Assembly (NCBI GenBank): GCA_005765155.1
Contig: VCCP01000002.1
Coordinates: 620,001 to 684,000 of the forward strand
Direction of reading: 5' to 3'
DNA length: 64,000 bases
From: Zelopaecilomyces penicillatus
Taxonomy: Eukaryota > Ascomycota > Sordariomycetes > Hypocreales > Pseudodiploosporaceae
Of this stretch, positions 11,731 to 22,648 are shown piece after piece. Positions within the stretch are counted from its first letter, which is position 1, and each line of letters begins with the position of its first letter. The translations under genes and the position numbers were made by a program. The notes beneath the pieces are model-generated. The model did no database searches. It saw only the letters and a list, made by a program, of their open reading frames with translations, and was not told the origin of the DNA.

Positions 11731-14700
11731 CTAATCGGCGATGGTTTTCGTAGACCAAGCGCCTTCAAGCCTCGTTTTCTTTAATACAATACTAGCCAAG
11801 TCGTGTAGTTTTCCACTACTCAGCAGCTCAAGCACTTGCAGATGTGCCTGCAGTTCTTTGCCGATCCAGTTTCGCAACTCAATCGCGTTGAGCGAATCCA
11901 ATCCGAAATCTGTAATCGAGGTTGTGCCTTGCTGGGAGACCATGACTTCCGCCGGCAGCATCAGGATGGCACCCAGCTTGTCCCGCACACCGATGGCGAC
12001 TATTTCCTGGGCTTCTTCGAAATCGGCGGCTTTACGAAGTCGTTGTCCGATTGGTACATCTGCTAATGCGAGCGAGGGGTTTGCGTCTATCGCTTTGGCT
12101 AAGGCTGCCTCGCGAAGATGTGAAAACTTGGCGTCGGATGCATAGTATGGCAGAGAAGACCCATCTTCAAAGTCGAGTCCAGTGATGCATTGACCACCGC
12201 AGGTTTGTTCCGCATCGCCAGTCATAGCAGCCTCAACTAGAGCCAGCACCTCGGATTCGCCCATGGTGTTGCCCGCAAGGTTCTTCAATACCTCAGACTG
12301 CTTGGCGGCATTTTCAGCCAAGTAGCCGATTCCAGAGACTGCAGTAAGATCTAGTGATGTTGCAGGCAGTCCCTTGCTTCTACGGAAGTGTGTAAAAGCG
12401 TCAAGGAACGTGTTTGCTGCGGCGTACGCAGCCTGGCCTCTGTTACCGATGATTCCGGCAACGGAGGACAGAACGACGAAGAAGTCCAGTGGTGTGCGGA
12501 TGAGAGCGTTGTGCAAGTTCCATGCGCCAGAAACCTTGGACTCAATAACTTCTTCGTACTCGCGGAAAGTCATCTTCTCGTACAAAACATCCTATATGAA
12601 TGTGTTAACAAAAATCTGCGGTGGGAAGTAGGCAAGGAAGAAGAAGAAAGACATACCCTTAACACCATGGCAGCGTGAATAACACCTCTGATAGGAGGCA
12701 ATGTCATCTCCAACTCTGCTATGAGTGACTTCACACGCGCCGCATTGGCAACATCGCACCGCTTGATGATGTAGATCGAAGCACCGAGAAGACGGCTGTC
12801 TTGCACCAATTGATTGAGCTCCTTGGTGACCTTGCCACTTCTAGAGAGCAATACAATATGGCGAGCGCCGCGCTGGATCATTCGTTTGGCGATAGAGCGA
12901 CCGATTCCACCGGTTCCGCCAATGATCAAGTAAGTTACACCACCGTCAAGAGAATCAGTTATCATCGCCGGATGTGTTGCCTATTAAAAAGGAAAAGGAG
13001 AGTTAGCAGTTTATTCATTTCACAAGAATACCACATTTGTTATAGCTTGCTTACCTTTACTTGCTCGCCTCCAAGGTGAGAAACAATGACTTTACCAGAT
13101 GTCTTTCCACTTTGCAACTTTCGAAGAGCTGTTTCCACCTCGGAAATACCAACGGTTGTAATGGGGCCAATGGGGTTGACCGTCTTCGCGGCCAGTAGGT
13201 CCATGACTGCTGTGAGAATACGACCCATGATGCGTGGCCGCTCAGCTGCCACAAGCGTCAAGTCGACTGAGAAAAAGGAACAGTTATACTCAAACTTGGC
13301 CATTTCTAGCCTCGTGTTGGAAGTAATATCTCGTTTACCAATCTCCACAAATCGTCCAAAGGGTGCAAGGCACTCCCATGTCTCTCGCAGCAAATCTCCA
13401 GCCAGGGAGTTGATCACGACGTCGACACCACCGGTAGCTTCTCTGATAGCGGAACCAAACTCGGTATCACGGCTATAGAAGATGCGGTTTTCTGGAATGC
13501 CATATACGTCAATAAGTAGCTGCTTTTTCTCAGCGCTGCCTACAGTCGCATAGATCTCAGCACCGATCATCTGAGCTAGCTGAATAGCCGCTTGTCCAAC
13601 ACCGCCCGATGCTGCATGGATAAGAATCTTTTCTCCAGCTTCCAAGCGTGCCAGGTCGAGGAGGCCATAGTATGCTGTGCTGTATACTACAGGGATAGAA
13701 GCCGCCGTGTCGAAGCTGATATCATCGGGGATGATGGCAGCGCTTGTAGCTGAGCATCGAGCATATGTGCCGTATGCCCCGAGCGACATGGCACATACTC
13801 GATCACCGATCTCGAGAGATGTTACGTTTGATCCAACGCGGGCGACAGTGCCGCTGCATTCGATTCCTAGGTATGGACTGGCGACTTGGCCCATGGCGAT
13901 GACGACGTCTTTGAAGTTCATACCAGTACAGGCGACCTTGATCTCAATCTCGTTTTCAGAGAGAGGCAACTCAGCCTCATCCTTCCAGTACAATGAGTCA
14001 AGAGCGCCGAGTGTACCCACAGCAACCTGCAAACGACGGCCTGGCTGTTCAAAGTCCTGCAGGTAAGGTGCTTGAGGCTGTGTCTCACGAAACAGCGCAA
14101 GATTCATGCTCTCCTGCTCCACGATCCTAGGAACCACAAGCTGGCCATTCTCCTCTGCAAACTCGTAATCCACCGGAGAATCATCCTCTGGGGCAGCAAG
14201 CGACGCCTTCAACGCCTTCAAGATGAGCTCAGCTCGATCTGCGGGCCTGAGTTGAGAGTGCGGGTCCATATCTAGAAAAGCAGCCGCCTTGCTGGCCTCG
14301 GACCGAACAGTTCGAAGAAGACCCTGCGCAAGATTGTTCTGTGGGGTTTCGGGGAATCGATAAGCACCTGAAGTAACCCAGAGCATGGAGGAGCAGGTCA
14401 GCAGGAGTTTCTGTACTTTCTCAAAGGTTTCTTGTGACATTCCGTGGAGGAACGGCCCGTCTAATTCTACCATGCAGATGTAGCTTGATGTGCTTGATGG
14501 TTCAATAGAGGAAAAGGGAGCAATTGAAGGCCTTGATCCAGTGCGTAGATCAATGAGATCAACGACTGCAGAGAGAAGCGTGTTAGACTCGTCGTTATCT
14601 GAGATGAGTACAATCTCAACATCACCCAGTTCACTGTACAGAGGTGAAAGGCTGTAGCGACTTGTCGTTCTTTGATGCTTCATAACTATGGAATCAGCTT

Positions 14701-17700
14701 TCTTGTGGCCATTGCTGCCGTTGCTGCCGTTGGTCTCGGGGATTGTGGGAACGACGTGGTTGCCCGAGTCAAAGATGCTGTTGTAAGCCTGCTTGGTGAT
14801 TTCAGAAAACCGAGATTGTCGTTTATTAACCCCGTTGCTGTGACCGTTGGAACCATTGAGTTCAGAGTGGCCGTTGGTCTCGCTCTTTGCATAGCCATTC
14901 AGGTGCATCGAATGCCCTTCCTCATACGCCCTGGCATCGCCATTGATGTGACCATTGCCGTTAGTCATTTGAATGATGCTCCTGCGCGCAGCATGTCCGC
15001 CGTTGACATAATCGGTTTGCGCACTTGAAACGCTGAATGTGCGAGATGTGCGAGCAACACCTGCTTCAGAGCCATTTCTATGGTGAAGCGAACCGTTTGC
15101 CTCGATGGCTTTTACGCCACCTAATGGTTCCCATTGAACCTCGTAACACAGGGATCTAGGAACGAGGCTTTGTCCGATATCACCATTCACTGGCGTCATT
15201 CGAATGCCAGTGAATTTGACAACAGGTTCAGAATGATCAGGATGCCAAGCGTCAATGGCAAAGTCCACAGGGCCAGGACTAGCGAAATCGGGACGTCCGT
15301 GAGCGATAACCTCGAGCTGATCTCCTGCTTGATTTGGCACAGAAGCACTGATTTCAATCTCCTTGACGGCAGATGGCATGAAGAGCGAGGGTATTTTGCC
15401 TTGTCCGGCACCAAGAATGGCAAACGTAAGATGGATAAACATGTCGACGAAGGCAGTCGGGAGAATGGAAGGCGTCTCGTACGCATGCGGCATGAGAGAA
15501 GCCGTGTCAGGAACAGAAATGCTACAGGATGAGTATTGCCCATGCACTTGGAGACCAGCATCAGATGACAGGTTGAACGCAGAGGTGTATCCAACTCCGC
15601 ATTCGTCGAGGTCAGAGTAGAGCTTGTCGAGGGGAACCTCGCCACCAGCAAGGTACATGGCCCTTTTGCGAACAATACTTGAAGGCTGAAGCTGGAAATC
15701 GCGGACGGGGTTGCCTGAAGATGGTTTTTTGATTGAAATCAAACCACGGCAATGCTCCAACCATCCTCGGTTTGCTGACCATGAGGAAATGCGGAACTCA
15801 TCCCACTCATTCGAATAGGATCGCGTGCCTTCAGCATAGGCTCTCAAAGAGACAAGCGTCTCATACTGAGCACCATCATCAAGGATAAAGGCCTTTGACA
15901 GTGCCACTTCTCGGATACAGAAACCCCCAATCTGGTTCGCCTGAATACCGCGAAGATGAGCTCTTTGCGACATTGCTTCTACCACCATACACATAAACCC
16001 AGTAAGTGGGAACGTAATCAAAGACTGCATTCGATGGCCTCTCAGCCACGGCACATCATCGAGGGTGAGTATGTTTCTCCATGTTGGATCAGCATCGCTA
16101 TATGCGTCCTCCAAGCTACCGAGCAAATCATGGCGCGGAAACGGCTTCAGACGATGTTGCTTGCTGATTCGCGTCTCGAACCAGTATTTTTGATGAGTCC
16201 AGGGGTAAGGAGTGAAGTCTGAGATGAGAGTAGGCAGCTGAATCTCGGTGTTGGGCTCATTGACGGCGCTAAAGTTGAGCGATTGTCCGTGTGTGAAGAG
16301 ATTGCCGGCGAGTTTCAAGACAGTTGATGTAGCGCATTGGTTGCGGAGAAGAGTAGGGAAGTATTTCACATCTGTGGCGGCTTGGGTGCTGATGGACTTG
16401 AGGATTTGCTTGATAGGGCCTTCGAGAGCGGAGTGAGGTCCGATTTCGACAACGACGTCGGGCTTTGCTTGGTTGTACATGTGTTCAAACGCAGGGGAGA
16501 ACAACACCGGCTGCGTAAGGTTGTCGACCCAATATCCAGCTCCCAAGGCTGCGGTTGATTCCAACTTCTTCCCAAGAAGCGAGGAGTAGAATTCAACGCC
16601 CTCTGAGGCTTGTGAAGTAATCCCGTCAATGGAAGCCAAGTAGTCATTCGCCAGCAACTTCATATGCGACGAGTGATACGCCACATCAACCCGTAACTTG
16701 CGGTTAAACACATTCAAGTTCTCAAGCTCAGCTGCTAATTCATCAATAGCACGCTCATCACCCGACGCAGTGATTGAGTTTGGCGAGTTTTCACACGCAA
16801 CATTGATATTCTGTAAGCCCATTGACTTGATGACGCTCTTAATCTCGGATGACCCAGCACCAACAGCAAGCATAGCTCCGCAGAGATCCGGGTACTTCAC
16901 CTTGATGTTGGATGCGACTTGGCCACGGTGGTAGGCTACTGCCATGGCGTGCTCCATTGTTATGGCGTTTGCGGCATAAGCAGCTCCAATCTCGCCGCTG
17001 GAGTGTCCCATCACCATGGTGGGCTTGATGCCCCATGATGTGAGCAAGTCTGTGATGCCGAGTTGGATGGCTGTGCAGATGGGTTGAGAGATGTGTGCTC
17101 GGTTGACGAGAGACTCGTCTCTGTCCTTGGCAAGTTCTTCGAGGAGTGAGAAATCAGCACCGAGAGTTCGGAGATAGTCTGAAGCTGCTGTCACGGTCTT
17201 TGCGAAAATAGGATGGCTCTCCATCAGCTCTTTACCCATTTCAGGCCATTGCGCACCTTGACCCGTATAGACATAGGCAATCCTAGGTGCTCTTGATGCT
17301 CGCTTCGGTATAACATCGATAGCATTCAGCGCCACAGCCAAATCATTCAACGAAGACGCAGGAATAGCAATGCGCAGAGGCAAGTGTGTCCTTCGCTCGC
17401 CCAGAGTATACGCCATATCTCTCACAAGGCGTTTCTGGAAGACTTCAGGGTGCTGCTCCACATACACTCCCACTTGTGCGGCGAGGCGTTTCACCGCAGC
17501 CTCGTCATTTGCTGAGAGGACAAAGAGTTTCGGGTGCTCATTGAGCAACGTGGGTGGAATATCTTGAATCGCATAAGGCGCTCGCTCGAGCACAACATGG
17601 GCGTTGGACCCTCCAAATCCAAAGTTGTTAACACTGATGAAGCGCTTGTTCTTGGGCCAAGGACGGATGCTTGTGGGGATTCTGATGTTCCACTCGTCTA

Positions 17701-19093
17701 GAGGGATCTTCTCATTTGCCTTTTCGAAATTGACGTTGGGCAGGATGAAGCCCTTTTCGAGCATCAATGATGCTTTGATGATGGAGATGATGCCACTCGC
17801 ACTTTCCAGATGCCCAATGTTTGTTTTGACTGAGCCCATGTATAAGGGGAAACGCTTTGTGCGGCCTGCGCCAAAGACTCGATGAATGGCGTCCGCTTCA
17901 ATGGGATCGCCGACTTTGGTACCGGTTCCGTGGGCTTCGACGAAGCCGGTGTCTTGGGGGGAGATGTGGGCGCGAGCATAGACATCGCGAATAAGACGCT
18001 CTTGAGCATCGCCACTGGGGAGTGAGAGTCCTAGTTACTGATGTTAATACTAACCAATGCCATATTTTTCATTGATATAAATCTTACCAGCAGTTCGGCC
18101 ATCTTGGTTGGTGCCCGAATTCACAATAACAGAGCGAATCTTGTCATTATCCTTCAACGCCTGGCTCAACGGCTTGAGAATAAGGCATCCAGCACCTTCA
18201 CCGCGCGCAAATCCAGAATTGGCGCGATGATCAAAGGCAAACGTTTTGCCCTGGTCATTGAAAATTCTATCAACAAGGGTCAGTCAGTCAATGTTTTCTT
18301 TTTCTTTTTGTGATTCTGCAGAAAAGTAAATACCCAAGCATAGACATGGAAATAATATCATCGGGATAAAGATGTAAACTGCACCCAGCCACGACGGCTG
18401 AGTCTGACTCTCCGGATCGAATGCTCTGAACAGCAGAGTGAAGTGCAACGAGACCCGATGAGCAGGCGGTGTCGAGACTGAAACATGGGCCGCGTAGATC
18501 AAAGTAGTATGAGATTCGGCCGGCTTGGAGGGCTTGGTGGTTGCCGGTGGCATCAAACATGGGCACTTGGCTAGGATCTTTCATGAGAGTGCCGACGCGG
18601 TAGTCGGATGATGATCCGCCAATAAAGACACCCATATTCCGGCCAGCAATGGACTGCTTGGCAAATCCGGCGTTTTCTAACGCTTCGTATGTGCATTCTA
18701 GGAGTTGCCGCTGTTGGGGGTCTTGTTAAAAGATAAACCAGTCAGCACACACTGCTATTCGAAAACATGGAGATCGTCGCCATCATTACCCATTGCCAAA
18801 GCCTCCTGCTTTGAGATGTGAAAGAACGGAGCATCGAATTCCGCAAAGTCCTTATTCATATAATATCCTCCTTTCGGGTTGAAGCACCCCTTCTTCTGTG
18901 GATTCGGGTGATAGTAGGCCTTGCTCGAGATTCTATCTTCGGGGATCGGGCCCCATCCATCGCGTGATCGGGACAGCAGGGTCCAAAAGTCGTCGAGTGT
19001 TGAAACGTCACCAGACAGCCGACAGGACATGCCAACAATGGCAATCGGCTCTGGCAGAGGAGCCGCCATACCTGTATTGTTGGTGTTGTCCAT
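11731..19093 (-). CDS. Highly reducing type I polyketide synthase (KS-AT-DH-ER-KR-ACP)
   Basis: Six exons on the minus strand (19093-18790, 18721-18334, 18266-18088, 18030-13055, 12980-12657, 12591-11731) give 2343 residues. The KS has its Cys at about 188 (DTACSSGL) and His at about 324 (EAHGTGT) and 364 (NIGHLE). The AT nucleophile is Ser 634 (GHSSGE). The DH has His near 956 (LRGHRMQS, with Gly where Asp is usual) and Asp near 1153 (FVDMFIH). Residues about 1315-1400 are an Asn/Gly/His-rich linker, and about 1425-1575 look like the structural pseudo-KR. The ER (about 1629-1945) has ASGGVGQAAIQLA. The KR has GGTGGIGRS and a Tyr near 2113. The ACP Ser is at 2290 (GLDSLN). There is no C-methyltransferase and no thioesterase, reductase or condensation domain, so release must be done in trans. 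It should make a reduced, unbranched or AT-determined polyketide chain in the cytosol. The FSH hydrolase is divergently adjacent. Confidence 0.95.
14690..14985 (-). repeat. Asn/Gly/His-rich low-complexity linker inside the PKS
   Basis: Codes for repeated NGH/NGN/NGS units between the end of DH and the pseudo-KR/ER region, the position where a C-methyltransferase would sit in many HR-PKSs. It has no methyltransferase motif. It probably acts as a flexible linker. Confidence 0.75.
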
Positions 19094-19263
19094 GACGGTT
19101 GACGTCTCAGGCAACTAAAGCTGGCTGGCTACCTTAGGTATGGCTGAAGGCGCCTAGGAAGTCATGAGAGTGGGACACACAAGACAGAACAAAACAGTCC
19201 AAAAGGCTCTCTCTCGCTACTCCACGTAAAAAAAAAAAAAAAAAAGAATAAGAGTATGGGGGA

Positions 19264-19275
19264 GGGGGGGGGGGG
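19264..19275 (+). repeat. Homopolymer G12 upstream of the PKS
   Basis: Twelve G on the plus strand, which is C on the PKS sense strand, 171 bases before its ATG. Confidence 0.9.
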
Positions 19276-19330
19276 TGTTTGACCCTTTAAAGAGAGCCCA
19301 GATGTCTTGAGCAGCACGTGGAGAAGGGGG

Positions 19331-19350
19331 GGATGGGATGGGATGGGATG
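19331..19350 (+). repeat. (GGATG)4 pentanucleotide array
   Basis: Four perfect GGATG units in the PKS upstream region. The same four-unit array recurs at 56701-56720, upstream of the FHIP-like gene, in the same orientation relative to the gene. Confidence 0.9.
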
Positions 19351-20362
19351 TCATACGAGCACCCTTTGTATGATGCAAAACTCGAGAATAGGTGTAAGTC
19401 TCCAAGACACTGGGGCAAAAAAAGGAAGAAACCCCTTGATCCACCCATACAGTTTGTCCAGATATCCATCTTAGTTTGCTATTGCTGCAATGGTACGGGG
19501 CAAACACCCAGGTTAGGTGTATTCTAGGCATTCATCGTGCCGCAATTACATCTGAATCAAAAGAACATCCTGCCACACCGGCTCCCTAAACCCCGTGCGC
19601 TATGAAGTTTGTGATAATGCTAGGTGTACTAGTTTATACCTATCTCGGCGAGCGAATGGGTTGGTGGATGAAAAGGCGTTTTGCAGCTTCAACAGAAGAA
19701 ACTATACGCTCACCTAGGGGGGCGTGAACCCGTCAAAGGGTAGGTAGATAGAGTGTGTATGTACTTACACAACTCTGCCTGCCGTTGGAAATTGAGATGC
19801 GGTCTAGGTCACTGCCTGGACATCCATTGTCTAATTACCCAGCCGTCCCGTCAGATCTGACTGCCGGGGCGGCCCCTGGGGCTAATGCAGCGATCTGCTT
19901 ATTTTCCATGTTAGTCCCAAACAAACTTGTCTGCCGCATTCCGTCGGCCACCCGCCCCGAGTTTAAGTGGGGCCTGTTCGCAGGATAGCACCCGGCGCTA
20001 TTTAGAAGCTAGTTTCTCATCGGAATAGGTGAAAAGGGCATGTAAGCAAGCAAGCAAGCCATCACCATCCCTTTGTTTAAAGGGGCAACCAACTCCCTCG
20101 TTTGCAATGAGGAGCAAAAACATGATTAGGCGGGCATCTTTGCCTGGTCAGGGGCTTTGCGTCCCTTTGTTCCGGCAAGATTAGCGTGCAGGCTACCATC
20201 ACACCAGGTCTCATCATGTGTGTGTGTGTAGTGTGTGTGTGGGATATGTGGTGTGGAGGGGAGGGTTTGTATCATGTGTTGGGGCAGCTAGCAGAAGAAG
20301 CGTCTCCCAAATGAGCAGAGCTTCACAAGCCTCACTTTGCCATTCACTTTGATACATCACCA

Positions 20363-20400
20363 TCTATATCTGTATCTATATCTGTATCTGTATCTATATC
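20363..20400 (+). repeat. TATCTR hexanucleotide array at the FSH hydrolase leader
   Basis: Alternating TATCTA and TATCTG units end 18 bases before the ATG at 20419. They lie in the leader or core promoter of the hydrolase. Confidence 0.7.
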
Positions 20401-20418
20401 AGCATCAGTGTAGCAAAG

Positions 20419-21408
20419 ATGAAGATTCTCTGTTTGCACGGCGCATACGGCAGTGCCGAGGTAAGCTTCGACTCTCATCATATATTTCTTTGCACCAAGA
20501 AGTCAGGCCCAAAGAGCTCAGAAAAGCTCATTCACATTTTCAGAAATTCCAAGTCCAGCTTGGGCCCTTTATCGAAGCCATCGAAATATCCAGCTCCGTC
20601 GCCTTCAAATGGATCGATGGCGGCCACACGGCCACGCCTCCCACCGGATTCGAGCATTACTTTGGCCAGCCGCCGCTCTACCGCTTCATCAACTTTGACG
20701 GAATCAATGCCTTTGATGACGCGCTCAACAAGATCAGGACAATGCCTGCGGGCCAGACGGCCGAGGATACGATGCGCAATCTGATGGGCGACCAGGAATT
20801 GTTTGCGGGGAAGTCGGTCCAAGTGACGATGGATAGGTTGTTTGAGATTATTGACAACGACCCGGAAATTACAGTAAGTTTGGGGTAGATGAATGAATGG
20901 ATGGGGTGGTGTTGTCGCAATCGACGCGCTGATATTCGACATAGGGAATATTGGGTTACTCTGAAGGAGCGACAACAGCCGCCACGCTGGTGCTTGAAGA
21001 AAGCCGCCGCTTGGAGGAGGAAGGCCGACCGCGTCGAATCCAGGTATGATACCATACACTCTCTCTTTCTCTGTCTCAATACTCAACATCTACTAATTGT
21101 ACATCTAGTTCGCCATCTTCTTCGCTGGCTGGCCCCCCGTTCAGATCCGCAACGGCACCGTCAAATGCATCCTCGCCGACGAATGCGAAGAATTCATCGA
21201 CATCCCCACATGCCATGTCGTTGGCTGCAACGACCCTTACATCGATGGCGCCATGGCTCTCTACAGCGTCTGTGCGGAGGACACGGCGATCCTGTTTGAC
21301 CATGGAAAGGGCCATACGATCCCGCGAGATGCGCGAACAATTGAGGAATTGACATCGGCGATTAAGAAGACGTGCGAAAAGGGGGCGCAAGAACACCAAC
21401 AAACTTGA
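20419..21408 (+). CDS. FSH-family serine hydrolase (LovG-like trans thioesterase candidate)
   Basis: Four exons (20419-20460, 20544-20873, 20945-21043, 21109-21408) give 256 residues, the normal size of the FSH (DUF341) alpha/beta-hydrolase family. The N-terminus MKILCLHGAYGS holds the oxyanion strand. The nucleophile elbow is GYSEGA, the acidic residue lies in GCNDPY, and the His in GKGHTIPR, so the catalytic triad looks complete. In established cases (LovG for lovastatin, CitA-type proteins for citrinin) such proteins release or proofread chains on a partner PKS. Here it is divergent from an HR-PKS that lacks any release domain, so a trans-thioesterase role is a strong inference. The leader carries TATCTR repeats. 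Confidence 0.88.
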
Positions 21409-22648
21409 TTTTGGAAAAAAAGAAAATTAAAAATTGGCATAGATTCATTCATCTTGGGCTTCACTAAAAAGCAATATCCAGACCCCACGCTCTCTCATAC
21501 AGAGTGACGTGATTCCATGGTCTGGATGGCGAGCTATGTATGCAACCAACGACGCAGCAGCATCTGGGAGATAAGATCCTACCTACCTACGCAAAAAACG
21601 TCATCACAAGACGATGCGCCAAAGCGAGTGCTGAGGGAATAAGTAATTAAATGTAGACTCAAATAGACGCCTCTCCATCTTGCCTAAGCCGCATCTAGCA
21701 CCAAGATTAAGCTAATATAGTTGCTATTTGATACGAGGGATGGAATAGTTAGCTAGTGTTATCAGGTGACGGGCCTACCTACACAATGCAATGTCGATAT
21801 CCCACCCTGAAACATGGCTCTTTTGTTTTTGTTTCCTTTGTAATTTTCCTTTCTTTGCCCTTTAGTCGAAGAGTCGGTCTCGCCTCTAAAATTATCTCAA
21901 AGGTGGGATAAGTCAGTATTAGCTTGCAGGGAGGACCTCAACCAACACCGTTGCAGTTAGCTTCAAGGGTCTCCAGGTTAGGGTTCAGTCGGTGCTACGT
22001 AGTACTAGGTAGGTATGAACAAGTATCAACTCGTCACTCAGCCCAGTCTTACAAAGGATTAATTAACAATTAATCATTCAGGCAGATTGATCTCCGCATA
22101 CCCGGAAGCACAGTGTTTGACGCGCCTGAAAGTAATTAATTGGTTGATGATTGATTGATTGCTGTCAAACCGTTTAGAAGAACCCCATGTCTGGCAGTAC
22201 TCCGGCTAAATGAACCAGCATCCTGCGATCGTCCCAAAGGATTCGGCCTTGTTGGCTCACAACACCCAAAATGCTACCTAAAACGCACCTCCAACACCCC
22301 TGAGAAGGATTCTGTCTGGTGGTCTGGTCTCGGCCCCCATTCTGTGCTTTGCTTTGCTGTGCTGTGCTGTATTGTACTGTAACTGCATTAGACGGGGGGG
22401 AGAAGTTGGTTGGTTGGCTTGGCTGTATCCTCGGCCATTGTTGGCACATCAACTCCGCTCTCTTGTCGGGGATGTTTTTCTTCTTTCTTCTGCTGACCGC
22501 GTCTGTAGTCTCCCCGTCTGTCTGACAAGGCTCACCAAGGCCTTGGTAATAAACCGTCCTCTCGTCCCCATTTTTTTTCCCATACCGCAACAAGAAAAGG
22601 AAAAAGGAAAAAAGCAATATACGGTATTAACCGCCACCACCACCCACA
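21409..22648. other. Intergenic, FSH hydrolase to FAD oxidase
   Basis: About 1.2 kb holding the hydrolase 3' flank and the promoter of the FAD oxidase. Several short GC-poor frames occur but none is convincing. No repeat worth naming was found. Confidence 0.5.

Larger units (their letters stand above)
19094..20418. promoter_or_regulatory. Shared divergent promoter region, PKS / FSH hydrolase
   Basis: About 1.3 kb between two divergent starts. On the PKS side it has a run of A at about 19227-19244, G12 at 19264-19275 (C on the PKS sense strand) and (GGATG)4 at 19331-19350. On the hydrolase side it has TG-rich tracts near 20217-20240 and a TATCTA/TATCTG hexanucleotide array near 20363-20400 just before the ATG. 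The layout allows joint control of the two genes. No binding site of a named factor is claimed. Confidence 0.55.

Noticed and set aside
21970..21985. Telomere-like TTAGGG
   Set aside because: A single copy only, no array.
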